Source: Hypomyces perniciosus
Lineage: Eukaryota > Ascomycota > Sordariomycetes > Hypocreales > Hypocreaceae
Assembly: GCA_008477525.1 (NCBI GenBank)
Contig: SPDT01000005.1
Location: forward strand, 3,844,001 to 3,908,000
DNA length: 64,000 bases
Reading direction: 5' to 3'
Under the pieces are notes generated by a model, which saw nothing but the letters and a program-made list of their open reading frames with translations, was not told the DNA's origin and ran no database searches. Position 1 is the first letter of the stretch. Each line of letters begins with the position of its first letter. Of the stretch, positions 46,101 through 60,383 are shown piece after piece. The position numbers were made by a program, and so were the translations under genes.

Positions 46101-48924
46101 CTTTATAATAATTACCTTTACTAAATAAGGTAACTAAATGCAATATATATTATTAACAGTATAGCTAATAAAATATTGAATTAGCCCCTAAGGCTTAATC
46201 TTAAATTCTCTCTTTTTCCAGCCAGGCTCGCGGTCTCTGTTAAGTATATAGGCGCGGTAGCTATATATATAAAGACTGCTTTAATCTAGCTATAGGTCCA
46301 CGGAAAGCTCCTTTATCAGAAGGGGCGCAAAGTCGCAGAACTATTACTTTAATTTATTGATAGGTGATATTATATTAAGGCTGCGCGTAGGACTTATATT
46401 AATAATATGCGCTGCAGCTTTTATGCTCTTAGGCTATAAATCGATTAAAAGACCTGCAGCTTCCAGCATTTTAATCGATTTATTTATAACTTCCTAGCCT
46501 GCCTATTCTAATGCACCGTTTAGCTTATATATATAGGAAAGGGTAAGCTCTAGGATAATACCCTTTATATTACCCTAGATCTAGAAGTATAATAAGCTTT
46601 TAACTGCAATTATAGCTTTTTTATTATCCTGCTTAAAAAAGTATATAGAGATATTATATTATATCTTTACTATACTTATAAAGTTAAAAAGAGTATTAAA
46701 AATAGTTTCCTATTCTTTATTTAATAAAAGGTATATATATAATTATATAGGGTATTTTTCTTTAAGTATTAAAAGCTAGTTATCCTTATTATAGCCTTTA
46801 GGATAGTTTTAAAGATCTTAATGCACTTTAAAGAATGGTTTTAGTACTTATCTATTAGATAGTCTGCGAGAGATAACCTGTTTCGCGTATATAAAAGTAT
46901 AAGCCTTATATTCTATACGCGTAGTTCCTTTAATCTATATATTCCTTATATTCTTTATAAGCGCTTTAAATGCTTTTAGGCCTAGATATCCTAATTATAA
47001 ATACTAAAGCTGTTTAAAGTTATATTATAGTATTAAAGGATTATATATTAGTCTTTTTTTACTTTTTAATACTATATAAATACTATAGTCTGCATTAAAA
47101 AAAACGAAAAAAGCTATTAAGCTGCTTAATATAGTATATTTAAAGATAAAGGTAATATAAAGTAATAAAGGCTTATATTAAAGAAATAAAAGATTATCTT
47201 TATACTTTACCTTCCCTATAATAATATTTAAACTGGCTATACTAGTGTAAAGTATATTATTATACCCTATTAGCTAAATTGTTACTTTTTAAAGCTTTAA
47301 TAAAAATATAATATTAATATAAAATCCTTTAACTATAGCTATATCTAAAAGCTTAATAACGCGCATTATCTTTTAATATAAATTATAAAAAGTATTTTTT
47401 AATAAATAATAACCTCTTTTAATTATTAAATAGCTAACTCCTTTTACTTTAATATAATCCTTTTCTATATTTAAGATAAAGGAGCTAGGAATAAAGTAAT
47501 TCCTATTATTTATAAAATAAATAGTATTATATATATTAAAAAAAGTACTTTAAAAGAGGCAGTAAAATATATCCTATATATTAATATATATTAATATACT
47601 TATTAAATATACTATAAGGCTTGCATTTTCCTTATTAATTAGGTTTAAAGAGATTAAGGCAGCTATAACAGTTAAAGCTATTCCTCTTTATATTAAGGCA
47701 GTAAAGTTAATACCCTTTTTACTAAGCTTTTTGCAGGTAACCTGCTATTTATCTTCTTATAAGCGCGCGCGAATCTCTATAGCCTGCTTAAATATAAAAG
47801 TATATTTCCCTTTTTTATTAGGCGTTTTAGTAAACGCAGCATATACTCTACTACCATTATTTAAAGGCTAAATATACCTTTTAGGTCTATAAAGGCACTT
47901 TTTATTAATAAAAGGCTTTAAGTATATATTACTATTACTTAATATATTATTAAAGCGATTATTAAATGTTATATAAAAGCTATAAATATAATTCTTTATA
48001 TTCTTTAAAGTATTTAAAAAAAGCTATCTAAATTAATTAAAAGAAAAGGTTTTATTTATTTTACTGCTTTTAATTAGGCCATTTATATAATATAAATAAT
48101 AGGCAGTAAAGCTTAATGTAAAGTATACTTTAATAGCTTTAAAGAAAGCTATTTAGGAAGCTATTCCTATAACCTCTAAAAGCTTATACTTTACTGCACT
48201 TATATAAATATACACCTAATAGGTATACTATACTTTTAGCCTAATATTCCTATACTCTGCTTTATATAGTATATATTAATAGGATAAATATATTTCCTTA
48301 TATATTATATCCTTATAAAGAGTTGGTTAATCTTTAAGCTTTTTAATAATTTAGCGAATAGTAAACTTAATATTAAAGTCTTTATTATTATTATAGGCTG
48401 CTTTAGTAGCAGTAAAGGCTAAGGCCGCGGCTTTAAGGTCTGCTAAAACTAAAATATAGATACTAGAGTTAACTATCTTCGAGATCTAATTTAGGATTAT
48501 ATTACTAGCCTTCCTTTTCTCTTTATTTAAAGTAATATTAAACTAATACTCTTAAAGTATACTACTATAGCAAGTAAAGATATCTACTATAAAGGCATTA
48601 AAATTAAACTATTATACTATGTACTCCTTTACTTCTATTAAAGTAAATAGCCTAATAGCAGGGAAATAGTTATTTAATTAATTAAGGAGATTAAGATTAA
48701 TCCTATTCTAGACCTTGGCAGTAGTTATATAGTTGGTTAAAATAGTAATCTATTTAATTTACTAGACTATTAATTCTAGCTTTATAAAAGTAATATCCCT
48801 TATATTATCTATTATAAAAAATACCTATAATAGCTTAAAGGTAAAGGTAAAGGGTATAAAGAGAGATATAATATTAAAGTAGAAGTTTCTAGTAACTCTA
48901 ATAGTTACTACCTAGGCTTATAAC

Positions 48925-49187
48925 TATAGCAGAGCGCAGTATAGCTATATAGAGTATAAAGAGATAGGAAACAAAGCTTAATTCAATAAAAGAGAATATA
49001 CTGTAATGGCCTCGCTATATATATATATAGCTAATATAAAGAAGAAGCTGTATACAGTACTGTAAGCGTCTATACTATTTAATATATCGCTTACGAGATA
49101 TATATATTAGCTTGTATCTGCTTTGTAAGCAGATAAGAGCTCCCTAGCGCTAACAAGCAGTAGGGCCCCGGCCTACTTAACCCAATA
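48925..49187 (-). repeat. C2 5' LTR
   Basis: 263 bp, more RIP-mutated than its partner at 42005 but with the same hairpin orientation. Confidence 0.9.
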
Positions 49188-49275
49188 AGTCCTATATACA
49201 GCCTTAATATAATATTACCTATTAATAAATTAAAGTAATAGTTCCGCGACTTTATGCCTTTTCTAATAAAAAAGC
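49188..49275 (+). pseudogene. C1 fragment between C2 and C3
   Basis: 88 bp of C1 pol left between the two insertions. It aligns with the reverse complement of about 46300-46400 in C2. Its ends are the AGTCC (49188-49192) and AAAGC (49271-49275) target duplications. Confidence 0.88.
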
Positions 49276-49539
49276 TGTGGCGGAGCGCGGTATAGCTATA
49301 TGGAGTATAAAGAGATGGGAAACGAAGCTTGATTCTATAAAAGAGAATATACTGTAGTGGCCTCACTATATATACATATAGCTAATATAAAGAAGAAGCT
49401 GTGTATAGGCGCTTACAGTGCCTGTATAGTCTAATATATCGCTTATGCGATATATATATTAGCTTGTATCTGCTTATATAGTAGATAAGAGCTCCTTAGC
49501 GCTAATAAGCGGTAGGGCCCTGGCCTACTTAACCTAATA
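49276..49539 (-). repeat. C3 3' LTR
   Basis: 264 bp. Hairpin at 49405-49427 with GGCGCTTACAGTGCC core, flipped relative to C2. An open frame crossing it on the minus strand (49091-49366) is accidental. Confidence 0.9.
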
Positions 49540-52500
49540 TACCCCCCAGTTAATAAAGCTATTTCTAATGCTTTATTAACTGCTACTCTAGCCTATCTAT
49601 AGTGTTCTAACTGACTGGCTGCGCTTTTAAAGCCTCTTTTATTTAGTTAGAAGCTTTTTATTGTGAATATATATCGATATTCTATTATAGAGGTGAAAGG
49701 AATATAAGCGCTGTAATTATTATTGTTTTATAATAATAGGAAGTTAAATAATAAAGCTTTTAAGTAGGTGAATCGGTCTTAAATAGCTAGAATAGGTATA
49801 TTAGCTGCCCCCCTGGCCTTTATTCTTTACTCTTTTTCTTTAGTTATTAATATTATTATTATTAATATTAATAATAATATTAATAGTAATATAGCCCCTG
49901 CTATAAGTATTATACTTTCGATTGATTCCTTTTACGCTATGTGTTTATTAGCTTATAGCGAAATTGTAAAAGAAGAATACCTTGTCGGTGAAGTGTGGTT
50001 ATGGTCGCCCCCTGAAGGTGGCTTGTTGCGATGTTGGTTACTTGGCTGGCTGAGCGGCTATGCCTGTTGCTGCTCCTGCGCCTGCTTTTGCGCTGTCTCT
50101 TACTTTTACGCTGGCTAGTCTTGGCCAGTCTAGGCGTACTGCGGCTATTGCTGCTTTTAATATGCGCTTAGCTGCTGTTTGTAAAGTATGCCTCGCTGCT
50201 AAGGCAGCTTTATCCTCATCTTTATCGGCTCCTCTTTTTGCTGCTGCTATTTTAGCCTTTGCCCCTATCGCTGCTGCTGCTGCTTTTCCTGCTACTCCCG
50301 CTGCTGCCTTTGCTGCTATACTATTATCCCCTTTTTGTAAAGGTTATCTAAAGTTGGTAATTGCTGGTAAAGGAGATTTCTTTTAATATATTTCTATTAC
50401 CTGCTTTTAATAATATACTGCTTACTTTAATAGTAATTATTAATATACCTTTTAGTAAGCTTTTCTTTAATTTGCCTATATTACTTTATTTAATTATATA
50501 CTTTATAGTTATTTAATGCTTATATTAATTATATATTAGCTTTTTTAAACTATAAGTAAAAAGGATAATTAAGTAAATATACTTTTTCTTTTTATATATT
50601 TATAAATTTATATAATTAAATGGTAATTTAGTATAAAAAGGCATTGCGCCTTTAATTTAACTTATTAAAGGAGGAGAATTTCATTTACTTTAAAGAGGCT
50701 GCTATTTTAGGCAGTAGCGATAATAATAATAATGCCTTTTATGTATAAGTGTATAAAGGCTGGAAAGCTTTTAGAGAATAATTATTGCAGTAATAGGATA
50801 TGCCTTTATAGCTAGCGGCCTATAAGCTAGAATTAACTAATTTCCTGTATTTTTATATATTTTATTCTAGTAACTATATATCTGCTAAGTTTAATAATGC
50901 TTTAAAGTGCTTAAAGCGCTGTTATAGTAGGGCTTTAATAAGCCTATTAATAGGTATAAGGTTAATAGAAAGATAAGAAACTGTAAATAATCCTTTTTAG
51001 TATTCCTGCTAAAGCTATATATTTTATATATTAATATAATACAGGCGAGTATTAATTTATATACTCTCTTTAATTATAAGATATATAGTTAATTAATTAT
51101 TATAATTAATATTTTAATTAGCGCCAGGCTTAAATTTTATCTTTTAGAAAAGGCAATATAAACCTATAGCCTCCTTCACTATTTAAGTAAAGGTAAGTAG
51201 TTTAGCTTCTATTATAAATGTACTGATAGTGCTTTAGCGTATTATATTTTATAGGATAAGGCCTGAGAAAAGTATAATAAAATACCTTTAAGATAATCTT
51301 GAAGTATTTATATTATTAATAAAGGAAGTATTACTTAAAGCAGTTAAGACTTATATTTCTCTTTACCTTTTATATTAAAAAGCTAAAAAACACTATATAT
51401 ATAAATAGCAGATTAGCTGGTTAACTGCTTTAAAGTGCTCTTTACTAGGGTTAATTAGAAACTGTAATAAAGCTAAAGCGCTGTAAATTATATTAAACTT
51501 TATTATAATAGCTGTATAAAGTATTAATCCTACTTTCTTTTAATATATTTTAATAGTTGTTTTTAAAGCTTACAATATACTCTTTTAAAGCTTTATAATA
51601 GGTATTAGAATTATAGGAAACTATATTCCTTTATTAAGCCTAAATTATTTTGCAATTTTTTTAAGATAGGTTTTATAGGAAAGGTATATCGTATACTTTA
51701 TATAATTGCAGGTAATTTTAATCTTTAAAAACCACTATATATCTCCTTTACTATAAAGCTTATATTTCGCTTTTAGAGCGTTTAGTAGCTTACTATAAAA
51801 AGCTTTATTGTTACAATAATATATAATTAAGATATTATCTATATAAAATATAATAAAGATCTTTTAAATTTTATTATAGAAAAGATACAGCTCTTTAAAG
51901 CTTAAAATTAACCTTTATTGCTTTAAAGTTAAAAATAGTTTATTAAACTATAGCTTTAATAAATCCTTTAAGCTATATAAAGCTTTCGCAAGCTTTAAAT
52001 AGATATTTAGCTGCTTAAAACCCTTAAGAAGCTTATATATAACTAGTTTCAAGTTCATATCCCTTAAAGCATTAAAAAAAGCGTTTTTAATATTATACTG
52101 CTTTAACTTAAAGTTAAATCTTACTGTAAAAGCAATAAATATATAGAAAAAATATACTGTTAATATAGCTGTATATATACTCTTTATAGTAAAGCGCTTT
52201 TATAAATCCTTATAGACTATAAAATAAACTTTATAGTATTTTAGATTTCTGTTTTAGTTAAACTTATAAGTGAAAACCTAATATACTAATAGTAGCTTTA
52301 TTATTACCTTTAAGTGTAGTATCTTTTATTAAATCCCTTTTATGCGCAGAGAGTTAATTTTATTATACGCGGTTTACTTAAACCTATCTTTAAGTGGGTA
52401 TTTTATAAGCTCTTTTTAATCTTTTAGCAGTTTCGCTAAATCCTTTTAATAAATAATTAACTTATTAAAAGCTATACTTTTTTAAAAGGAAGATTTATAG

Positions 52501-55500
52501 TCTATTACTGTATTAAAAATAGTAAATACTGTTTCTATACTCTTTAATTTATTGCTTATCAGCTTCTATTAATTAGGCAGTAGTTAATATAGTATTAAAT
52601 TAAAGAGCCTAGTAATTATTAAGTATATATTAGGCTTATTATTTTTAAAAGCAGTATCTAGGGTGCGCGTTTTAGTTTTATATACTGGGAGGTATTTATT
52701 AGCCTTTTTCGCAGGTTATTTCCTTTAAAGTCTTAAGCTCCTATAAATATCGGCTACTGCTCTGCTGCTTAAGGGATTATTAGCTGGCATTTCCTTAAAG
52801 GTCTGCTTTTCTTTTATAGAAGTAGGCGAGTCTTTTATATACTAGTCTGCTTTTAGCTTTAGCGGACTATCCTCTTTTATTAAGTTATATACCTTTATTA
52901 TATAAGGCTGTTCTTTTATTATATCCTTTTCTGCAGAGAAGGGTAGGTTACTTGTTAAAGTATTGCTTAGGGTTCCTGTTAGCGCACTGGTATTATTTAT
53001 AAAGATTAACTATTTTAGGGTAGCCTTTAGTGTTTAAAGACTAAAAGGTCTTTCTAAGTGCGCTAATAGTTTATTTAAAGTATTTATTAAACTATCCTTA
53101 ATACTCTATATCTCTATTACCCTTAAAGGTATACTCTTTTTTTCTATATTACCTATAAAGGTATTCTTTACTGCAGGAATATATATAGGGAAAAGTTTAA
53201 ATTCCAGCTTATCTTTTTTAACTTTATTAAACAGTTGATTTAACTTAACTATAGACAGCTTATCTGCAATCTCTTTATTACTATTAAAAAAGCTAGTTTT
53301 ATTAAACTGTATATTCTTTATAATAATTACCTTTACTAGGCAGGGTAATTAAATGCAATATATATTATTTACAGTATAGCTAATAAAATATTTAATTAGC
53401 CCCGTAAGCTTAGTTTTAAATTCTCTCTTTTTCCAGCCAGCCTTGCGGTTTTTATTCAGTATATAGGCGCAGTAGCTGTATATATAAAGCCTGCTTTAAT
53501 CTAGCTATAGGTCTATAGAAGGCTCCTTTATTAAAAGGGGCGCAAAGTTATAGAACTATTACTCCAATTTATTAATAAATAATATTATATTAAGGCTGCG
53601 CATCAGATTTATATTAATAATATACACTATAGCTTTTGTACTTTTAGGCTATAAGTTAATTAAAAGACCTGCAGCTTCTAGCATTTTAATTAACTTATTT
53701 ATAACTTCCTGTCTTGCCTGTTTTAAAGCGCTGTTTAGTTTATATATATAGGAAAGGGCAAGCTCTAGGATAATACCCTCTATATTAGCCTAGATCTAAA
53801 AGTATAATAAGCTTTTAACTGCGATTACAGCTTTCTTATTATTTTGCTTAAAGAAGTATATAGAGATATTATATTGCGTCTTTACTATATTTATAAAGTT
53901 AAATAAAGTATTAAAAACAGTTTCCTATTTTTTATTTAATAAAGGGCGTATATATAGCTATACAGTATATTCTTCTTTAAGCACTAAAAGCCAATTATCT
54001 TTATTATAGCCTTTAAGATAGTCTTAAAGATTTTAATATACTTTAAAGAATAGTTTTAGTGTTTATTTATTAGATAGTCTGCAAGAGATAACCTGTTTCG
54101 TGTATATAAAAGTATAAGCTTTATATTCTATACGCGTAGTTCCTTTAATGCATATATTCCTTATATTCTTTATAAGCGCTTTAAATACTTTTAGGCCTAG
54201 ATATCTTAATTATAGATACTAAAGCTGTTTAAAGTTATATTATAGTATTGGGGGATTATATATTAGTCTTCTCCTGCTTTTTAATACTATATAAATACTA
54301 TAGTCTATATTAGGAAAAATGAAAAGAGCTGTTAAGCTGCTTAGTATAGTATATTTAAGGATAGGGGTAATATAGAGCGATAAAGGCTTATATTAAAGAA
54401 ATAGAAGATTATACCTATGCTCTACCTTCCCTATAATAATGTTTAAACTGGCTGTGCTAGTGTAAAGTATATTATTATACTTTATTAGCTAAATCCCTAC
54501 TTTCTAAAGCTTTAATAAAGATATAATATTAATATAAAATCCTTTAACTATAGCTATATTTAAAAGCTTAATAGAGTGCATTATCTTTTAATATAGATTA
54601 TAAAAAGTATCCTTTAATAAATAATAACCTTTTTTAATTATTAAATAGCTAGCTCCTCCTACTTTAACGTAATCTTTTTCTATATTTAGGATAAAAAAGC
54701 CAGGAATAAGGTAATTCCTGCTATTTACTAAATAAATAGTATTATATATATTGAAAAGGGTACTTTAAGAGAGGCGGTAAAGTATATCCTATATATTAAT
54801 ATATATTAATATACTTATTAAGTATATTATAAAGTTTGTATTTTCTTTATTCATTAGGTTTAGGGAGATTAAGGCAGCTATAATAGTTAAAGCTATTCCT
54901 TTTTATATTAAGGCAGTAAGGTTAATACCCCTTTTACTAAACTCTTTGCAGGTAATCTGCCATTTATCTTTTTATAGGCGTGTATAAATCTCTGCAGCCT
55001 GTTTAGGCGTAAAAGTATACTTCCCTTTTTTATTAAGCCTTCTAGCGAGCGCAGCGTATATTTTACTATAATTATTTAAAAGCTAAGTATACCTTTTAGG
55101 TCTATAAGGGCACTCTTTATTAATAAGAGGCTTTAAGTATATATTACTACTGCCTAATATATTATTAAAGTGGTTGCTAAACGTTATATAAGAGCTATAA
55201 ATATAGTTCTTTGCGTTTTTTAAAGTATTTAAAAAAAGCTATCTAAGCTAATTAAAGGAAAAGATCTTATTTATTTTACTGCTCTTAATTAGGCTATCTA
55301 TATAATATAAGTGGTAGGCAGCGAAGCTTAGGGTAAAGTATACTCTAATAGCTTTAAAGAAAGCTGTTTAGGAAGCTATTCCTATAACCTCTAAAAGCTT
55401 ATACTTTACTGCATTTGCGTAAATATATACTTAGTAAATATACTATACTTTTAGCTTAATATTCCTGCGCTTTACTTTATATAGTATACATTAATAGGAT

Positions 55501-56139
55501 AAATATATTTCCTTATATATTATATTTTTGCGAGGAGCTAGTTAATCTTTAAGCTTTTTAATGATTTAGCGAATAGTAAATTTAATATTAGAGTCCCTAT
55601 TATTATTATAGGCTATTCTAGTAATAATAAAGGCTAGGGCTGCAGCTTTAAAGTCTGCTAAAACTAAAGTATAGATATTAGAGTTAATTGTTTTTTAGAT
55701 TTAATTTAGGATTATATTACTTACTTTCCTTTTTTTTTTATTTAAGGTAATATTAAACTAATGCTTTTAAAGTATACTATTATAGTAAGCAGAGATATCT
55801 GCTGTAAAGGCATTAAGATTAAACTCTTATACTATATACTCTTTTACTTCTATTAAAGTAGGTGGCCTAGTAGCAGGGAAATAGTTATTTAGCTAATTAA
55901 GGAGATTAGGATTAATCTTATTCTAGACTTTAATAGTGGTTATATAGTTAGTTAGAATAGTAATCCATTTAATCTACTAAATTATTAATTCCAGCTTTAT
56001 AAAAGTAATATCCTTTACGCTATTTATTATAGAAGATAGCTTTAGCAGCTTAAAGGTAAAGGTAAAGGGTATAAGGAAAGATATAATATTAAAGTAAAAG
56101 TTTCTAGTAACTTTAATAGTTATTACCTAGGCTTATAAC
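49540..56139 (-). pseudogene. C3 gag-pol remnant
   Basis: Same organisation as C2. Stops are slightly fewer in pol, and the RT box is YIDN at 51845-51834. The left kilobase is non-pol DNA with the antisense ORF. Confidence 0.8.
50060..50386 (+). CDS. Antisense Ala-rich ORF of C3, truncated homologue
   Basis: 108 codons homologous to the C2 antisense ORF: SLGQSRRTAAIAAF, MRLAAVCKVCLAAKAALSS, then LLSPFCKGYLK. The AT-hook start lies upstream in a frame interrupted by RIP-type changes. The differences from C2 are mainly C/T and G/A, and the reading frame nevertheless stays open over the body of the protein. Confidence 0.45.
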   Translation: MPVAAPAPAFALSLTFTLASLGQSRRTAAIAAFNMRLAAVCKVCLAAKAALSSSLSAPLFAAAILAFAPIAAAAAFPATPAAAFAAILLSPFCKGYLKLVIAGKGDFF

Positions 56140-56403
56140 TATAGCAGAGCGCGGTGTAGCTATATAGAGTATAGCGAGATAGGAAATGAAGCTTAATTCT
56201 ATAAAAGAGAATATGCTGTAGTGGCCTTACTATATATATATATAGCTAATATAAAGAAGAAGCTGTGTGCAGGCGCTTACAGTGCCTGTATAGTCTGATA
56301 TATCGCTTATGCGATATGTGTGTCAGCTTGTATCTGCTTATATAGCAGATAAGAGCTCCCTAGCGCTGATAAGCGGTAGGGCCCCGGCCTACTTAACCCA
56401 ACA
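56140..56403 (-). repeat. C3 5' LTR
   Basis: 264 bp, outer end CCCAACA intact, same hairpin orientation as its partner. Confidence 0.92.
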
Positions 56404-59400
56404 AAAGCTTTCTATAGACCTATAGCCATATTAAAGCAGGCTTTATATATACAGGTACTGCGCCTATATACTTAATAAAGACTATAAAGCTAGCTAGAAA
56501 AAGAAAAAAATTAAAACTAAGCCTAAAAGGCTAATTAAATATTTTATTAATTATACTAGAAATAATATATATTATATTTAATTACCCTGCCTAGTAAAGG
56601 TAATTATTATAAAAAATATATAATTTAATAAAACCAACTTCTTTAATAATAATAAAAAGATTACAGATAAACTATTTATAGTTAAGTTAAATAAACTATT
56701 TAATAAAGTTAAAAAAAATAAACTAGAATTTAAACTTTTCCCTATATATATTCCTGTAGTAAAAAATACCTTTATAGGTAATACAGAAAAAGAAAATATA
56801 CTTTTAAAAGTATTAGAGATATATAGTATTAAGGATAGCTTAATAAATATTTTAAGTAAACTATTAATATACTTAAAAGGACCTTTTAGCCTTTAAATAT
56901 TAAAGGCTACCTTAAAATAATTAAGCTTTATAAATAATACTAGTGCGCTAATAAAAGCTTTAGGCAATACTTTAATAAGCAATTTACCTTTTTCTATAAA
57001 AAAGATATAGCAGAAAAATAGCTTTATATATTAAAGGTATATAACCTAATAAAAGAGGATAGTTTATTAAAGCTAAAGCAGATTAGTATATAAAAGATTT
57101 GCCTACTTCTATAAAAAAAAAGTAAACCTTTAAGGAAATACTAGCTAATAATCCTTTAAATAATAAAGTAATAGCTAATATTTATAAAAGCTTAAAACTT
57201 TAAAGGAAATAACCTGCGAAAACAGTTAATAAATACTTTTTAATATATAAAATTAAAATATATATTTTAAATACTACTTTTAAAGATAATAAGCCTAATA
57301 TATATTTAATAATTATTAAGCTTTTTAGTTTAATATTATCTTAACTACTATTTAATTAATAAAAGCTAATAAATAATAAATTAAAAAGTATAAAAATAGT
57401 ATTTACTGTTTTTAATATAGTAATAGAATATAAATCTTCCTCCTAGAAAGGTATAGCTTTTAATAAGTTAACTATTTACTAGGAGGATTTAGCGAAACCG
57501 CAAAAGACTAAAAGGAGCTTATAAAATACTTATTTAAAGATAAATTTAAATAAACTGCACGTAATAAAATTAACTCTCTGCATATAAAAGGAATCTAATA
57601 AAAGATATTATACTTAAAGGCAATAATAAAACTACTATTAATATATCAAGTTATTACTTATAAGTTTAATTAAAATAGAAATCTAACATGCTATAAAGTT
57701 TACTTTATAGTCTATAGGGATTTATAAAAGCGCTTTATTATAGAGAGTATATATATAATTATATTAATAGCGTATTCTTTCTATATATTTATTACTTTTA
57801 TAGTAAAATTCAACTTTAAATTAAAGCAGTATAATATTAAAAATACTTTTTTTAATACTTTTAAAGATAAAAACTTAAAATTAATTATATATAAGCTCTT
57901 TAAGGGTTATAAGTAGTTAAATATTTACTTAAAGCTTATAAAAGCTTTATATAGCTTAAAGGATTTACTAAAGCTATAGTTTAATAAACTATCTTTAACT
58001 TTAAGGCAATAAAAGTTAATTTTAAGCTTTAAAAAGCCTTATCTCTTTTATAATAAAGCTTAGAAAATCTTTATTATATTTTATATAAATAATATCCTAA
58101 TTATATATTATTATAATAATAAAGCTCTTTATATTAAACTACTAAATACTTTAAAAGTAAAGTATAAGCTTTATAATAAAGCAAACGCGCAGTAGTTTTT
58201 ACAGATTAAAATTACCTACAACTATATAGAGAATAAAATATACCTTTCCTATAAAATGTATTTTAAAAAAATTATAAAATAATTTAGGTATAATAAAGGA
58301 ATATAGCTTTTTATAATTTTGATACCTACTATAAAGCTTTAAAAGAGTATATTGCAAGCTTTAAAAGCAACTATTAAAATATATTAAAAGAAAGTAGGAT
58401 TAATGCTTTATATAGCTATTATAATAAGGCCTAATATGGCTTACAGCGCTTTAGCTTTATTACAGTTTTTAACTAACCCTAGCAAAAAGCACTTTAAAGC
58501 AAGTAACTAGCTAATCCGCTATTTATATATATAGCATTTCCTAGCTTTTTAATATAAAGGGAAAAGAGAAATACAGGTTTTAACTGCTTTAAGTAATACT
58601 TCCTTTATTAATAATATAGATACTTAGAGATTATTTTAGGGGTATTTTATTATACTTTTTTCAGGCCTTATCTTATAAAATATAATATAGTAAAGTACTA
58701 TTAGTATATTAATAATTAAAGCTAAGCTATTTACTTTTACTTAAATAGTAAAAAAGGCTATAAGTTTATATTGCCTTTTTTAGGAAAGAAAATTCAACCC
58801 TAGTGTTAATTAGAATATTAATTATAATAATTAATTAACTATATATTTTATAATTAAAGAGAGTATATAAATTAGTATTTACCTGTATTATATTAATATA
58901 TAAAATATATAGTTTCAGCAGGAATACTAGAAAAGATTATTTATAGTTTTTTATTTTTCTATTAACTTTATACCTATTAATAGGTTTATTAAAGCCCTAC
59001 TATAATAGCGCTTTAAGCACTTTAAAGCACTATTAAATTTAATAAATATATAATTACTAGAATAGAATATATAAAAATACAGGAAACCAGTTAATTCTAG
59101 CTTATAGGCTATAAACTATAAAAGCCGTATTCTATTATTGCAATAACTATTCTTTAAAAGCTTTCTAGCCTTTATACGCCTATATATAAAGGGCATTATT
59201 ATTATTATCGCTGCTGCCTAAAGCAGCAGCCTCTTTAAAGTAAACTAAATTCTCCTCTTTTAATAGGTTAAATTAAAAGTATAATAGCTTTTTATACCAG
59301 GTTACTATTTAATTATATAAACTTATAAATATATAAAGAAAAAAGAGTATATTTATTTAATTATCCTTTTTTCTTATAGCTTAAAAGAGCTAATATATAA

Positions 59401-60383
59401 TTAATATAAATATTAAATAACTATAAAGTATATAATTAAATAAAATAATATAAATAAATTTAAAAAGAGTTTACTAAAAAGTATATTAATAATTACTATT
59501 AAAGTAAATAATATACTATTAAACGTAAATAATAAAAATATATTAAAGAAGTCTCTTTTACCAGCAATTATTAACTTTAAATAACCTTTATAAAAAAGGG
59601 ATAATAATATAGCAGTAAAGGTAATACCAGTAATAGAGGTAAAAGTAATAGTAAGAGTAACTGTAAAGGTAGCTACTAGAGCAGCAGTAGCAGCAATAGG
59701 GGCAAAGGCTAGGGCAGAAGTATAAAAAGTAGGCTAAAAAGCGGCTATTACTACTTCAAAGGTAATAGGAAAGTCGATAAAGGGGTTATACTTTAAGCTT
59801 AATAAAAAGAAAGCTAGATTAGCTGGCGCAAAAGCAGTAATAGGTATAGCTGCTTAGCCAGCTAAGCAACTAATACCGCAATAAACTATTTTTAAAGGGT
59901 AACTATAATTACACTTTACTAATAAAGTATTTTTCCTCTGCAATTTCGCTATTAGCTAATAAATATATAGTATAAAGGGAATTAGTTAAAAGTATAATAT
60001 TTATAGTAAAAGCTATACTGTTATTATTATTAATATCAATATTAATATTATTATTAATATTAATATTAATAATATTAATAATTAAAAAAGAAAAGCAAAA
60101 AATAAAGCTAAAGGGCAGTTAATATATTTATTTTAACTATTTAAAATTAATTTACCTATTTAAAAGCTTTATTATTTAACTTCCTATTAGTATAAAATAA
60201 TAATAGCTATAGCGCTTATATTCTTTTTACTTTTATAATAAAATATTAATATATATTTATAATAAAGAGCTTTTAATTAAATAAAAGAGGCTTTAAAAGC
60301 GCACCTAATCAGTTATAATATTATAAATAGGCTAAAGTAGTAGTTAATAAAGTATTAGGAATAGCTTTATTAACTAGGGGGTA
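56404..60383 (+). pseudogene. C1 pol remnant, RT/RNase H, and antisense ORF trace
   Basis: Plus-strand pol from integrase to RNase H. RT box FYINNILI at 58079-58102. From about 59545 to 59900 the inverted, decayed counterpart of the antisense Ala-rich ORF can be followed, and 60005-60085 is the inverted microsatellite. Polypurine tract AACTAGGGGGTA at 60372-60383. Confidence 0.8.

Larger units (their letters stand above)
42268..48924 (-). pseudogene. C2 gag-pol remnant
   Basis: Minus-strand gag-pol of Copia type, with gag to the right (about 46200-48900) and pol to the left. RT active-site box FYINNILI at 44634-44611, originally Y-V-D-D. RIP-type stops throughout; the two open frames at 45886-46128 overlap on opposite strands and carry no motif. 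The stretch 42268-43200 is 3' non-pol DNA housing the antisense ORF. Confidence 0.8.
42005..49187 (-). mobile_element. Copia family C element C2
   Basis: 7.2-kb minus-strand element inserted in C1, with 263-bp LTRs at 42005-42267 (3') and 48925-49187 (5'), AGTCC duplications, polypurine tract at 42268-42279 and primer-binding site at 48910-48924. The reverse transcriptase box FYINNILI lies at 44634-44611. It is the least decayed family-C copy near its 3' end, where an antisense ORF survives. Confidence 0.92.
49276..56403 (-). mobile_element. Copia family C element C3
   Basis: 7.1-kb minus-strand element inserted in C1 only 88 bp from C2. LTRs of 264 bp lie at 49276-49539 (3') and 56140-56403 (5'), with AAAGC duplications (49271-49275 and 56404-56408), a polypurine tract at 49540-49551 and a primer-binding site at 56125-56139. 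RT box at 51848-51825 reads FYIDNILI, with one catalytic Asp still present. The 5' LTR retains the canonical outer end (reverse complement of TGTTGGG). Confidence 0.92.

Noticed and set aside
45886..46128. Overlapping ORFs on both strands in C2
   Set aside because: Low-complexity Leu/Ile/Phe/Lys-rich composition from AT-rich DNA; C3 and C1 are not open at the matching place on both strands.
49091..49366. 91-codon minus ORF across the C2 LTR, the C1 fragment and the C3 LTR
   Set aside because: It crosses two insertion junctions, so it cannot be an ancestral gene.
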